The notes: generated by a model not told the origin, from the sequence alone. A stretch of 64,000 bases of DNA from Paralichthys olivaceus (GCF_024713975.1 NC_091112.1:15534501-15598500); one strand, 5' to 3'. Positions 1 to 13,917 are shown, numbered from the stretch's first letter. Translations and numbers: made by a program.

Positions 1-109
1 TAGTATTGTGACTTTTGTGTCATCAATTCATGACTTTCTTCATATGACCCTAACACTCCATTGTAAAAACACTTGTGTCACAGATCAGAGAGGACCCACA
101 CACACAATC

Positions 110-480
110 ACAAGGCTGAGGCAGCAGGAATAAGGCTGGACGATCCATTCCAAAACACAATCCAAATCAAGCAGATGAACAAAAATAGCTAAAGGTTCAG
201 AATCTGTAAACAGGCACAGGTCAAAATCCAGAATAGATAAACGAGACAGAAAGCAGGTAGTGGCTCAAACTACAGTCTGGCAAAGTGCCGGGATGAAGTG
301 ACTGGTTTATATACTGAGGAGCAAACAAGCAACAGGTGTGTGGTTGGAAGGCCAGGCAAGCAAATGATAGGCTGACAGTCAATGCAGAGGCGTGACCGTG
401 GGTGTGGACGATGTGAACAGCTGGCAGGTGCTGAGTGGGAACAAGCAGAGGGGTGTGTGCAAAGCTGCAGCAGGAGGGTG
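110..480 (-). repeat. Probable dispersed fish repeat fragment
   Basis: The order of words (CAAAATCCAGAATAG, CAAAGTGCCGGGATGAAGTG, TTTATATACTGAGGAGCAAAC, CAACAGGTGTG) resembles a repeat I have seen dispersed in fish genomes, read in reverse. No coding domain is present. Assignment is from memory only. Confidence 0.3.
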
Positions 481-782
481 GGGTTTAGGAGGAGCAGGAA
501 ATCACTCACTGATCATGATATAGTGAGCTCGCCATTTTGATGTGGTGTCCAGATGTTTAGTGAAGTGTTTTATACCCTACATACTGGAGTCATTGTTGCC
601 CAGAATGCATCATGAAAAATATTGTACAACCGATTGTCACTAACCGAGCAATATATACCATCATGCATTGCGCTTGTGGTGGAGAGAAGACAGTAGCGAT
701 AGAAGTAGCCCGACCTGTCATATAAATGTAAATATAGATAGATACATACTGTAGATGGATAGAGAGATACACAGATAAATAC

Positions 783-838
<56 letters not shown>

Positions 839-860
839 GTAGATAGATAGATAGATACAC

Positions 861-901
<41 letters not shown>

Positions 902-910
902 CACAGATAC

Positions 911-953
<43 letters not shown>

Positions 954-1074
954 CACAGATACATAGATAGATAGATAGGTAGATAGATAGATAGATACAC
1001 AGATACATAGATAGGTAGATAGATAGATACACAGATACATAGATAGATAGATACACAGATATATGGATAGATAC

Positions 1075-1157
<83 letters not shown>
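783..1157. repeat. (GATA)n/(TAGA)n microsatellite array, about 375 bp
   Basis: GATA repeats are interrupted at intervals by ACACAGATACAT blocks. Looser GATA-like sequence begins near 736. Long frames of the type YLSIYLSI in all three minus frames are artefacts of the 4-bp unit. The right edge runs into CCTTATTGGTCCTGAGGGAAATCT, the tail often found beside such arrays. Confidence 0.97.
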
Positions 1158-1943
1158 CCTTATTGGTCCTGAGGGAAATCTAGGCACCTCATATAAAGTG
1201 ATGTAGGAACAGTGAATGAATGGGTGATTTCGGACACAGCCCATGACAAACTGTGCCTTTGTCATGTCAGGTATATTGTCATCCACAGTGCTGGTAAAGA
1301 CAACAACTCCCATGATGCCACACTGCTTTACAGCATCTTTTGTTATTGTCTTGATTGAGAGGCCGCCAGCAGTTACTTTATGTATTTGCACTCTTGTGCA
1401 TGTGGCTCTTCATGTGATTTCATTAAAGTGGAGAAGATACAACATTGTGGATGTTTTGGTGTATCAGTCATCACAGGGATCACACAAAACCACAAATCTC
1501 ACCCATTACACAATGAGACAATATAATCTATGGTGTTGCGGTTAGGACACATCCCCTGAAACTAAGAAATCCAAAATGCATTACAACCTCCCCAGTTCTT
1601 TCTATCTGTGGCTCTGAATTCCAACTCTATGCGTTATTAATGAAAAACTATTTACAAATGTATATTTAAAATTTATAAAAAGCCTAAATAATTTCCTGAA
1701 AAAGATGGCTGCTGTAGTTTTTTTTTTTAAATCAAATCCAACTGGAATAAAAAATGCATTTGCTGGGAACTATTTTCAGCTGCAGATTTGACTCTAATGA
1801 TGGAGAGTACATGTGGGATCAACGCAAAAATAAACTGCAGCGCTCATGTTCAGTGAGATGAAAGAATGAGTCGCGTTGCAATGATGTGGCTCGCTGTGTG
1901 TTTTAAGCAGTATGAGGCAACAATCAAGCTTAATCTGTTGACA

Positions 1944-1947
<4 letters not shown>

Positions 1948-2000
<53 letters not shown>
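1948..2000. repeat. (GT)n microsatellite, 53 bp
   Basis: A pure GT run. Chance frames of His-Thr or Cys-Val repeats come from it. Confidence 0.95.
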
Positions 2001-2001
<1 letters not shown>

Positions 2002-2836
2002 CGGGACAGGTGTCGCTGTATATGACATGTTTGTTGCCCTGTGTCTTTCCCGTATCCGCCACTGTCCCCACAAAGCAGGAGAAAGTGTGTGATGTGTGAG
2101 TTCAGCGTCACTTTTCTTCTCCCTGTCCACTTCACTCCTTATCACCGGAGCTGGAAAAGTTCAACTCAGTTCTTGTTTCTCACAGGACCGCTCGTCTTTT
2201 TTTACTCACACACCATCTCTCCATTTCCCTGTCCTTCTTTTTTTCTGTCAACCTATTTTGTTCTCTGGCTCCATGTTTGCTCATTCTGTGCGCACGTGTA
2301 CACACACACACACACACATAAACACAAAAGGACACACACACACAGTAATTTACAGCGAGCTTCATTTAAGAGATAGCTTGATTCTTAATCACAAGAAAGA
2401 GAAAGGAAGTAGTTTAGCTTTGAGTTTCACTGATTTGAACTGACTGTGCTCACACACACACACACACACACACACATATAAAGGAAGAGAGAGAGAAGGA
2501 GACCACTTGAGCCTCCATTTTCAAAGTTGGAATCTGAATGTTTAATCATTCCCAGCTCTTTGCCGAGAAGATGCATGAATCTTTTACAGGGAGGGTGATG
2601 GGAAACCTGGGTAAAAACGGGCCAACACATATACACATGATGTGGGACATGTAAAAAGATGGTACACAAATAGCCATTTCTGCTTTCTGGTAACAATTTG
2701 TTTACATTCCTGCCAATATCATTTCTGAATTTCTATTTTTTGTAAAAAGACATATCTTCAGTGTGACATTGCCATGAGCCATGTCCTCCATCAGATCTTT
2801 TCACTTCAGCATCACAACAGCTGTCACAACATTTCT

Positions 2837-2840
<4 letters not shown>

Positions 2841-2867
<27 letters not shown>
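2841..2867. repeat. (TA)n microsatellite
   Basis: A pure TA run of 27 bp. Confidence 0.9.
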
Positions 2868-2871
<4 letters not shown>

Positions 2872-3659
2872 TAATCTTTATTTAATCAGGCAGTCACATT
2901 GAGATCAAGATATTTTCCAAAGGAGGCCTGAAGCTGATCTAGGATTAGTTTAAAATAAGGGTTCGTTCATCACTGCCACCAGAGCTGACATTCTGCAAGT
3001 GACACTGAGCATATACTTCATTAGTGTTGAATATTAAAACATGCATGCATGATGCGCAAATACACATCATGCTTGCATGCACATTCCCATTCAGACACAC
3101 ACACACGTTCAAAATCATGAAGCATACGAGAATTTACATGTGCATTTACATTTTATGCATAAACAGTGTATAGGTAAGTCATGTCACATGTATGCTTGTT
3201 TATACACGATTACATGTGTATAGACACACATCTTCCTGTTGCTCACAAACACAAACAGTGACGGCACCAACACATTCGATGTATTGTCCTCAGGGACATA
3301 ATAGACCACACTAATTGAGCATGCACACACACACGCACGCACGCACAGAACAATATGCATGTGTTCATGGATCTTGTGCCAACTCTGTTCCAGTACAAGG
3401 CCAAGGCTCCTTTCTTCCTTCATTCTATTTAAACTGCATGCTCCTTCACTTCCTCATTGAGCCTTTCTACTGCTAAACGCAATCCGAAAAACTCTGCATT
3501 GCTTTACCCGACTGCATTAAAACTTCTCCTGCTCCTCCTTCCAAAACGCTGCACTTTGATTGGCTGGAAGTTGTGAATTAAAGACACCTATGTAAACTAA
3601 AGGTAAAGACAGCTGAGCCTAAACTCAGAGCTGGGAGCTAAGGTTAGAAAACTGTGTTT

Positions 3660-4105
3660 GTTGGATTTTGATGAAAATTATATAAAAACAACTTAATAGA
3701 TTTATATGAAAACTTGGTGGAAGCATACAGTGTTGGTCAGAAAAGAACCCATTAAATTTTGGTGCAGATACAGATCAGGGAGCGGATCCATACATTTTTG
3801 ATTTATATTGTCAGGAGAAAAGTGAGGAGAGCTACTGAACGCATGTACATGAAACCTGGGGAATGTTCGGAACATGGGTCAAGAAAGAACTCTTTAAACA
3901 TATTGATGGATCTTTCGTGTTCGGTCATTTTCACCAAGGAAAGCTTCATGGATCTTAATAAAAGCAATCTGACATATTTAGGGGCTGATATGTATGAGTG
4001 TGTGCAATTTGGTGCAGATCCAAATAAAAATCCTAGCAGATTTAAATGTGGTTTCATGAGTTGGGTCTTGGGTGGAGGAATGCGCTCTAATGAGGGAAAT
4101 TCTAG
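3660..4105 (+). repeat. Fish interspersed repeat (ACTTGGTGGAAG...GGTGCAGATCC family)
   Basis: Contains AAAACTTGGTGGAAGCATA, AGAACCCATTAAATTTTGG and GGTGCAGATAC, a second GGTGCAGATCCAAATAAA block, and ends near GGTGGAGGAATGCGCTCTA. I recognise this order from a very common teleost repeat. It is diverged and has no intact coding frame. Related ends occur near 11200 and 11470. Confidence 0.6.
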
Positions 4106-4984
4106 TCCTGACATATGATGTGTTGTCATTAGCAAGACAAAATCTGTTTCCTTCTCTCGCTTTGTGCCATTTTTCATATATTTTGTTCTCCCAGCTCCAA
4201 CCTCCTTCACAAACTCATTCACACTTTGCCTCCTGCTAACAGGCACAGAGACAGACAGGCTATTGCCAATTCATTAGGTCCCATCTCGCTCACTCTAACC
4301 TTTACCCCACCTCTCTCTCTCTCTCCCTGTCTCTCTCTCGCTCTGTCACTCTCTTCCTCTTCTCTAATCTCAGTGGGAAGCCCTGGAATTAACCGCCAGA
4401 TTCAATCAAGTCCAGCCAGATTCACCCTCTTCTGTGACCAGTGACCTGCATATTACACACACACACACACACATACACACACAGCAATCCCCTCGCTCGC
4501 TTAGTAAGAGATCAGGAGGTGAACACTGTGTGTGTTGACATGTCACACACCATTCTGGCAGTTACGGTGGAGAATTTTCATTCGTCCTCAGTGTGTAGTG
4601 TATGTGTGTACATCGTGTGATATGTTTGCCTTTATGTTTCCATACAAATGTGTGTTTGTGTTTATGTGTGTTTTAGTGCAGAGCTATCTTCCCCTGGTGG
4701 AGATCAATTAAATGATAGGCAGGTGTGGAGTCAATTTTTCCGGCAGCTTGAGCAATGTATATATGAACTGCACTGATAAAACAAACTGTTAAAGGGCAGT
4801 ATGTATATATGTACTGTATATTTGAATGAATGTATATATGTATTGCATGTATAATATTTGGAATTGAAACTTTCTTTTCATCAACTGTCAAACCCTTAAA
4901 ATGGTGCAGCAGCTTCTCATCTGCTTAATTTATAAAGGGGAAAGTCAATAAAGCACCAGTCTGTGCCACTATATACTAATATTC
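4106..4984. other. Non-coding DNA with (TC)n and (CA)n tracts
   Basis: A TC-rich tract is at 4311-4351 and a CA run at 4456-4483. No gene is supported. Confidence 0.5.
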
Positions 4985-5095
4985 TTCAGCCTGCCAGAAC
5001 ATCTTAGGAAATATGTTTGTCTGCTTTCTTTTGCAGAGTTAGATAAAAAGAATGATGATACTTTCATCTCTCCATTGATTATGAATTAGCAGTCA
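4985..5095 (+). repeat. Fragment of dispersed fish repeat (GAGTTAGATGAGAA family)
   Basis: TGCTTTCTTTTGCAGAGTTAGATAAAAAGAATGATGATAC-like sequence marks the 5' part of a repeat whose middle carries CTGGAAACAGGGGGAAAC. Longer relatives are at 23462-23850 (+) and 41440-41580 (-). Confidence 0.5.
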
Positions 5096-6890
5096 GGATA
5101 GGGTTGGGTTACCTAAGACTGAAAACTTGTGACTTTTGAATTCATGTTTTCCTTCAATGCGCAAGTGTGAGACGACTCTGCCCCTGTGAAAATGAAAGTA
5201 GTTTCAAATTTCTCATTCAACTTTCCACGAGAATGAAAATGAGTGTGTTTTCCAAATCTTTTGAATTCTTGTCTTACGGGTGCAGGCCAGTAAAAAAATC
5301 ATTGCATTTGTATCACAATGAATAACAAATAGGACATAACAGTTTTGCCTTAAGATGAGGTTCAGCAACCCTTTGTACGACCTAATCTGTGTAAAACTTA
5401 CTGAACCTTTTAAACTTTTTGTTTGGCAAACACCCAGGCTTTTCAAACTCTTAATCATTCTAACGCAGATGTCGATTATATATTTTTAATCTCAAAGCCC
5501 AGGCCCGATGACCCTAATGACATCACTGGGGTGATCAAATTGGAGCATTGCTCCTCCGGAGTCAAGAAGAAATTAAAAAACACATATTGGAGCAGAGTAG
5601 TTCTTTCCATGGTGATAATGAGCAGCTTCACTGTTTGGTGCTTCAGTAACACTCGATGAAAACACATTTTCCCAAAGCCAAGGTTTCTAAGTGGCCATGA
5701 TCCAGCCAGAGACAGGATTAAGTTCTCCCAAAACACAGAAACAGAAACATTAAAAGTCATGCATTCAATTACACTTGCTGCACATGGACTGATCCACATT
5801 TCTTCACCAAAATCTGAAGGGATGAAGATATAATGCTCTTCTGCAGGATGGCAGGAACAGAGAATTAGCCACGCTTTCAGAGTATTTTATTACCCATCCC
5901 TGCATACAGTAGAACACGCTGCTTTCTTATCGTGGAGTATTTGCTGAGACAAGAGGGTAATAGCTGTGTCAACACTGTGGTTGCCATGGAGACAGCAGGG
6001 TTTCCATAGCCTCGCTTTCTTTCCCAGTGACCCAGTTTTTTTCTCTTCGTCGTGGCATTGAAACCCTCCAAGAGCTCTCAGCGCTGCACTCCTCTGCCTG
6101 TTACCTAGCCATTGAATCCAGCTGACTGATGTATAATCATGGGCGTCAAGTCGACACGCTGCATCTGGCGGCTCGGCAGAGGAAGCAGGGACGGCATCGA
6201 TCGGTGGAGTGCATTTGTGCCTTTTCAGATTGACTGGACGAATTACACAAATTTGTTTCAGTGTTACTGTCGAAGATTAAGTCTTAAAAATTGTGTTCAC
6301 TTTCTTTGTTAACAACTGCTCGATGTAAATTAATTAAATTTAAAAAAAAAGAAAAAGCTTTGCATTTCGCCAAGCTGAATTGGACAATTTGTGCATATAT
6401 CATGCAGACCTTTTCTTTGCAACCAAATTAAATACAAGTAATCTAAGAGTCAACTTGTTCTGCTCATGTATTTTCTTACTTTTTCGTTTTTTCGTACTTA
6501 ATTATTTCCGTACAAATAAAATCCCCATGTCTGTGTTCCAGGGCTGATGAACAAGTTATATCCAGGTAGTCTCATTCCCTGTTTACTGAGATGAACAAAA
6601 CTATTTATTTCTTGAATTAGATTGTATGATTTTACTGACATATTTTGGTTGAGTAACATTTACTGCACAGTTGTTACCATGAAAATCTAATGAGTGATGA
6701 GTCCATCATCTTTGTTGGGATCTTTATATAAGTGTGTTAATGGGAACAGCCTCTCTGGCACCTGGTGGGGTAACTTAACATTATTGAATTTCGGAGTCAT
6801 CTTAACACTACTGCTTTTATCATGTTTTTGTCTGCAGATTTCACGACAACAGTACTTCTTCTATGTGGTGTGAAACTCTATCTGTTGAAG
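5096..6890. other. Non-coding DNA, no gene or named repeat seen
   Basis: Frames of 64-107 codons occur on both strands around 5420-6070 but overlap each other, lack splice structure and match nothing known. Confidence 0.45.
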
Positions 6891-6894
6891 GTCA

Positions 6895-7115
6895 CAGCTA
6901 ACATTGGACAAGAGGTGGGTTACACCGTGGACAGGTCGCCAGCATTACACATGGCGGACATATAGAGACAACTATTCAAATGCACATTCACACCTATTGT
7001 CAATCTAGAGTCTCCAATAAACCTAACCCCAATCTGCATGTCTTTGGACTGTGGGAGAAAACCTACACAACACTGGGAGTGCATGAAAACTCCATGACCC
7101 CTGGTACAAACCCCC
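6895..7115 (+). repeat. Fish interspersed repeat, 3' part (CATCCATCCATTATC family)
   Basis: Reads TGGACAGGTCGCCAGCAT, AGAGACAACTATTCAAATGC, CCTAACCCCAATCTGCATG, CTTTGGACTGTGGGAGAAAA and ACTCCATG. This is the recognisable downstream half of a widespread teleost repeat. Other copies are at 19640-20150 and 28885-29008. Confidence 0.7.
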
Positions 7116-8949
7116 AATCGTCAACAGAGCTACCCAGTCTTCAGTACGGTTTTTGTAAGCTGCCGACAGATAGAGCAGTACATGTATGTTTATATGGTCA
7201 TTTGGGGGCATCGATTATGCTAGAAATCAAAATGTGGCATTAAACATGTTGTGAAAAGGTTCTTGCATGAGGCCAGTAGGAGTGGGATGGGGGGGGGTTC
7301 CATCGCCTTTAAACCAAAATGACCAAAACCAACATCCCCCTTAAAAACCTACCAATTACGCTGTCCTCTCTCAGCCATTTCCCATTACTTTAGCAAATTT
7401 ATCAAATTGCCTTCTGCTTGAGTCCTAATGTGGTGAGCTCATTTTAAAAGTGGTTATCTTTGCAACAAATTCACAACAGAACAATCCCCACAGAAAACGA
7501 CATTTTCTCTGTTTTGTATCATATTTTCTTGTCCCTGGCTCCTCAGTCCTTGACACAAACACGTTTGGCTCTGTGGTTGTTGTCACTGTCACGAAAAACG
7601 GGCTGTTGACTTACTGCCACATGCTCGTCACTGCTGCTTCACAAACATTTTAACAGTGTCACTCACACCTTATGACAGCAAACTTGACTCATCCAACATC
7701 TCTGGACGTGACAAACATCCTTATCAGCCAGAGTCAGAGGCAAAACTCCCCTCTGACCACTCGCTCAGCACAAAGCCCACAGTCAGAGCACATTCGCTCA
7801 CTGTGGTTAAAACTCCAAGCTTCAAGTCCATGACGTGTTAAAGGCATGTTTTTCATCTCCACAATGTACTGTATGTTAAGTCCACCAATGAAAGGCATCT
7901 CACAGTGACCGATAGTTTGCCCTCTGGATATTTGTACGTTTTTACAGATCATCTGACTGACATGGATCATTATGTTGTTGTTTCCCCTCCCCTTTTCTTT
8001 GAGTAGTACTGGCCTATGACTTGACTCTTTCTTTCTTTGAAACAAAACATCTAAGACTCTATAACTGATGCTATTATGTGGAACCTTATTTGAACTCAGA
8101 CTTAAAATACATAAATACATAAAGAATCAGACCAAAATGTATTACTTCCTGAATTCTAAAACTAAAAAAGACACTTAGATGAGACGATTGATTCCACTTT
8201 TATATTTGTATGATCATAAAGGTATACATCCTGTAACCTCTATAATCAGATTGTGCATGAGAATAGACAGAATATGCAAAGAGGGACAAGTTTGGTTTGG
8301 CTCCCCCAAAGCCAAATCTTGATCGACCCCTGGTGCCATGACAACTAGTTCATTAATATACAGGGCTTATGTGGAATTATGTTTATACAAGACCTCTGAA
8401 AACATAAAGATTAGATAAACAACAATATTAAATAGCTTGTTTATAAAGCGAGCCACACACAGAGGTTCAGTTCTCGGTATGGATTTTATAATGTTATTAA
8501 AAACCTCAATGTGATTTAGAATGAGGGTTATTTTCTGGAACAGAAGCTCGAGGTTCCAGGAACTTAAGTTCTCTATTAATCATCTCATCTATATCAGCAT
8601 ATTTCACGAAATGTAATTTACAAGATTCTTCAGAATCTTTTTTAAGTTTTACATTAATGGTCAAACAACATTCATGGTGTTACATTTAAATGCGGTAAAT
8701 GTGTGGAAAGCTAATTTAAATTTAAACTAAAAATACATTTTTGCAATGATCAGTTCAAATCAGTAGAAAGGCTGTTTTTTTTCTGAGATGTCAACACTTT
8801 TTTCTTAACATCTGGTATTTGAAGAGGATTCTTGACATTTTTTTTATTTTCCAACTCCAATGGTCAGTTTCACCATCAGTGGCCGGTGATTGCTATAAAA
8901 AATGTAGAGTTACCAGAATAATGTTAAAATTCGGTCCTTTCTGTCACTC
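7116..8949. other. Non-coding DNA, no gene seen
   Basis: AT-rich, with a G-run near 7288-7298. The longest frame (128 codons, minus strand, 7734-8120) matches nothing I know and lacks splice or signal features, so it is not called. Confidence 0.45.
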
Positions 8950-9005
8950 CCTCTCTCTCTCTCTCACACACGCACACACTCACACACACACACACACACA
9001 CACAC
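8950..9005. repeat. (CT)n-(CA)n compound microsatellite
   Basis: CT repeats pass directly into imperfect CA repeats. Confidence 0.9.
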
Positions 9006-10492
9006 CGCTGGCTGTGCTGCAGCAGTAGCTCTGTGGCTGTAGGTTTTGGCAGCGGAAACCACCGGACAGACACTGTTTTTGTTTTGCTTTCATTCGATCC
9101 CCCTGCATTTTTTTGTGCGGCCTTCTCTTGGAAGGAAGTAGTAGGCGGAGAAAACACAACATAATTTAGATTCCTCCTCATTGAAAATCAAATATCTTTG
9201 TAGTAGATAACATGTGGTTTTTGTACACACTGTGACCTGCATTGAAATGGGATCACGGTCAGATAAGGACACTCAGCTGCTGCTCAGTTCTCCACCTGTC
9301 AGCCGTGCTTATTATTGCTCTAATTGCAGAGTATTGTGTGTATCTGACGTTAACACACAGTCACCATTCTGAAACTCGAATGGGCTCCAAAACACAAATG
9401 TACTACAATTCACAGAAACACACAAAGACTCCTAAGGCGTCTTTCCTCTCACATATGGTGGATAAGACCCCTGGCGGTCTTTTGCCGAAAGGCTCTTCCA
9501 TCGCTCCTCATACCTCCCTATACTCCATATTCCTTTTTTATAGATCAACACAATTGATCACAATTAGTCAATACTGCCAGCATGTGATTCACCTGCCCTT
9601 TGTAATCAAAATGTTTTTGTCGATGGGTAAACCCTGGTGGTAAATGAGCAGAATTCAAATCCTGTGAATGCCATAGGTGGAAAAGAGTGGAGGACACTAT
9701 AATAATATATGCAAACCTCACAAGCCCAAACATACCCGATGTTCACATCTGAATTTTCCAGCTTGTATTTGACTGTGTCGCAGAGGAGGGGCTACACGTG
9801 GGCAAACTTGGAATTGTAGTTCCTCATAGTGAACAGATCAACTGAAGACAAAAACAAAAACAAACTTGTTGACGGTGAAGGAGGTTGTGATAATTTACAT
9901 TTTATAGATGTCTGTAGTTTCTTTCCAACTCTTGAAGTCTCTCTTCAAAAAGTCCCGCCATTATTGAAATTTCTTACTCTTCTTACTCTTACTACTTCTA
10001 TGGTCGTCTCCCTTGAACTATTAGACGAGCACAAATGTGAAGGAAATTAGCATTGAGTAGCTGGGTGGCAATTCAGGAGTCTGGACCAGGTTGCAAAGAG
10101 ATAATACACAGATCTGAAAAAGGAATGATAAATGAAAACATGTTTTTTTTACTATTATTATTATTATCATTCTCTGCCTATCCATTTTATCATCCTTTGA
10201 CTTTTGATTGACCCACCTGAGTAATCCAGGCCCTCAGGATGGGAACCGCTGATCTAAAGAAAAGCATCTGGACAGAAATAGAGTTTGCTACAGAAAAACT
10301 AAAAAAGGTCTGAGGAGTGAATAAGCAGAGGGAACAGGTGGGGAAAGGACTACAGCTCAAGAAGAGATTAATCGGAATAATCTAATTTACACTGCAAAGA
10401 CAGTTCGGGTAAGAGTTTTCAGATTTAGCTCCCGGGTGGCTAATCAGGTGATCAGTTAGAACAATCCAGTATCATAGATTTTAGTCTGAGGG

Positions 10493-10524
<32 letters not shown>

Positions 10525-12300
10525 CACACGACCTAGAAAATTTAGCTGGGATGGCAACTTTCTAGAAATCTCCTGGAAATCTTAGGAGTGTTTATCCAGC
10601 CTTTGGCACCATTAGAGCTGCCAATCCTCCTGTGCACTGATCCCTGATCCTCGGTCTGACACTCACCAGGCTCTCTAAGAGGTGCTGAATGGAAACCAAA
10701 AAACAATGGAAGCCTTCTGAGCGCAGGAGCACTAGTTTGGCAAACACAAACAGGTAAAGAGGATCATGAATGGGAAAATTTACCGCTGACCATTTGCACA
10801 GACATTTGCACTCATCAGGCACATGTCTTGTCAGACTGCATATGCAGTCAATCGTCTTACAAATTCTTAAATCTGCTTTACAGCAGTTTTAAACAGGACC
10901 CTTGTGATTTCTTTAAGGTAATTGAATCAATTAAATCAGCCCTAGGGCTGACTTTCATTCCCCTGCATTCATAACATAACTCACTCTCTCCTCAAGTGTT
11001 TTATGTTTCATTTAAGTTTCCTTACATTTCTTCACTCGCCTTCTCTTTCTCCGACTCTGTGTTGCCTGTTTTGGCAAATAAAATTCCGTAAATTCCCTGC
11101 TCACAACGCACTGAAAACACACCGTTTTGTTGACTCCTGCCTGTGGAACACCACACACACTGAATGCTACACAGGAGAGAGGGGGGAGGAACACGAAACT
11201 AGAATGGCACTCAGTAGAGCGCTTACCTCGGCCAAGGTCCCATTAAATAAAGCTGCAACAAACTTCCTAAATATGTCAGATTTTTTTTCATTCAGATCAT
11301 GAATTATTCCCTTGGAAAATAAGAAGAAGAAGAAGAAGAAAAAAATATCTTGCAAAGTTAAAGACAGTGATAAAAAATTCCTGTATCCATACCACAACTA
11401 TGGGTTCTTCTCTTACCCATACCGCTTCAGTATGTTTCATGTTTCAACAATTAAAAGGACAGTGGTGAAAACATAACCTCCTCGGTGGAGGTGTAATTAA
11501 TTGAAAATGCCAGAGCTCGGGTAATTTTCTGCTGATCTTTGACCATTGGACATAAAAAAAATCTTCTGATGTGATGCACTGGCTCGGGTGAACCATGACT
11601 CGAGATCTGTCGGCTGCTGCCAGTGATCAACTCACAACCTCAACATGATGAAATGCTCAGAAACCATGTTGTGTTACAACATTAGCATATGGCAACTAAT
11701 CTGAAGACCGTAAAAGCTCCAGAACAAGAAAGTAAGTATACTTTTAGATTTTTTGTCAAAAGCATCTATATAATTTGGCAATCTGATTCACAGCTTTCTG
11801 TCATTAATTTAGTTGTACACAAAAAAATGGATGCGACATGGCCCCATACTTCTGGCCATCTGTCAGTAACCATGACTGCAAAACACAGTTTGAAGATTGA
11901 AGTGAATTTGAAGAACATTTTATTAGATTTAAGGACGTTGGAGCGCTTGAGGATAATTTAAAGTTACATTTATGTTAAAAACTGATGAAAGGTCGAAAAG
12001 GCGAGAAATAAATAATGGTTGCATTGATGAAAATTACTGGCTTCAAGCTGACAAAGAAATATTCAAATGAAATTGTATAGGAGAGATGTGACAAAGAGAA
12101 GTAATACTACATTTTCACAGTGACCTGCACGAAAAAATATGAAGTTAACTGTGTGTTAGTCTACTTCGTCTAAACTTCCTCAGCCTTGACTGACGCTTGC
12201 AGGGTCTATTCCCTGCAGCTTTGAAAAACACATTCCATTTTAATGTAGCAGCAGCTCACAAGGTCATTTGTCACTTGATAATGACAAAGCAAACCCAAAG
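9006..12300. other. Non-coding DNA with scattered repeat ends
   Basis: Holds (TC)n at 10497-10524 and (GAA)n near 11321-11342. Reverse-oriented ends of the 3660-type repeat lie at 11200-11300 (GGCACTCAGTAGAGCGC, then TTACCTCGGCCAAGG) and about 11466-11500. No gene is supported. Confidence 0.45.
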
Positions 12301-12301
12301 G

Positions 12302-12358
12302 CACTTCACTTTCTTCACACGCATACACAGCATGTGTGCATGTGAAGAAAGTGAGGTG
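12302..12358. other. Near-perfect hairpin, 57 nt
   Basis: The left arm 12302-12319 (CACTTCACTTTCTTCACA) pairs with 12341-12358 with one mismatch in 18. Pairing then continues after a one-base mismatch (positions 20/40) through about 7 more pairs to a very short loop around AGC (12329-12331). It has the size of a small RNA precursor stem or a palindromic transposon remnant. It is transcribed from neither strand as far as the sequence shows. Confidence 0.7.
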
Positions 12359-13917
12359 AGAGGGGCGGTGACGTCCTTCTGAGTTCATGAACTTTTTCTG
12401 AAGTCTTCAGACATGATCAAATTCTGCTGCCAGGGAAGGAGTGTGATGTGTTGTCGGTGGTTTGAGTGCAGCGCTTGAAGGTGTCAAAAAGGAAAACGCA
12501 TATGCACTCGCATTTTCCAAGCATACTCAAATATGATAAGAACTAAGATGATAAGATCTCCACACCCACATAGAGGTTTACGAGGTTGCACATTGCCATC
12601 AATAAAGCTGATGCAATCTTATGTGGAGGCTATCTCAATCACATCCATGAAGGACGCATATTAAAATAAATATGTGCAGTGCAAATCACATGTTACGAAC
12701 ATCGTCCACCAGCCAGGCTGGCTGCATGTGAAACAGACCAAGAAATCGATTTGTCGTTTTACTGCCTTTTTTACGTTTTATCCTGCACGTATCATTCCAA
12801 AGTTTCCTGACAACTTACATAACACCGCTAAGGAGAGAGAGATATTTATAATTAGAGCACGAGGCCTCCAACCTCCAAACTGTATCCTCTGTTTCCTCTT
12901 GGGAACCCAATGTTGCAAAACAGTGTGTGAAAATGTGTGGGCGAGTGTTTGTGTATGATCATGAGCCTGTGAAAATAGGCATGTAAGAACTCATGGGGTA
13001 TTGATGCAAAAGTTATTTGGTTTGTGTGTACCTACTCGTTTATAACCTTATTGCAATCCTTTCCAGCATGACCTTGTCAGGACTAGAAGACCTCATGGGG
13101 ACCAAAGTCTGGTTCTACAAAACTTAATTTCTGAGGGCCTGCTTGAGTTTAGTGGTTAAACTGTAAATGAATTGCAGTTAGGTTAGGGTTATGAATAGGT
13201 TTATGAATTGGTCATGATTCAGGTTAGGGATAAGGTTTTGGTGAGGCTGTGCTCATTGAATGGAAGTCAATGCAAAAGAGCTTCACAAACTGGTGCATTT
13301 GAGTGTGTGTGTGTGTGTGTGTGTGTGTTAATCCTGGCCAGACCTATTTGCTGGCTGTGCTGGTAAGAGGGGCATGTGGACGGGGTGGCACACAAAGTGC
13401 CCTTGTTGGCAGGACTGGCATAAAGACAGATTACAGTAAAGCAGCAGCACAGTTGATACCCAGCCTGAGCTGCTCTGAATATGGCCGCTGTTTAATGAGA
13501 CTGACTGGTCTGTACTGGTCAGTACTGCTCCCAAACAGTCTGCATCCATCTGTACTGGTCTTGCTTGGTTTGGACTACTTTCTCCATGTTTCCTCTGCTG
13601 TTGCTCTTTTTAAATATTTTTTCATTTGATGCAACAGTTGTCTCCAGATATTCACGTGTGCACATTTTAAGATGCTTAAAAGCTGATTGTAGGAAACGGT
13701 TTCGAATGAGTGATGGTCCATTAAAGACTGCTTCATTCAAGGCTGACTCATACAACCAATTACGCTTCCATTATCAGAGAGACAAACAGTCCTCAGCTTT
13801 TCTGAATGACTAAAGAAGAGGTCGTCATTCAAAGGTAAGGGCAGGATTGTAAACGGGAAACAGCAAATCATTCATCATGCAGGGCTCTGCAAAAAAGTCA
13901 CACATTTATGAGCTCTT
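12359..13917. other. Non-coding DNA with one (GT)n run
   Basis: A GT run lies at 13303-13328. No gene is supported; the frames of 70-110 codons here overlap on both strands and match nothing. Confidence 0.45.

Larger units (their letters stand above)
1183..3659. other. Non-coding DNA with simple repeats
   Basis: Holds (GT)n at 1948-2000, CA runs at 2300-2344 and 2451-2475, and (TA)n at 2841-2867. The rest is AT-rich with no supported gene. Confidence 0.5.

Noticed and set aside
783..1157. CRISPR-like array
   Set aside because: The spacing is a plain 4-bp microsatellite with point interruptions. There are no unique spacers and the genome is vertebrate.
570..1391. Frames of up to 273 codons rich in YLSIYLSI on the minus strand
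   Set aside because: They are translations of the (GATA)n array. A 4-bp unit without stops opens all frames; no flanking domain or splice signal is present.
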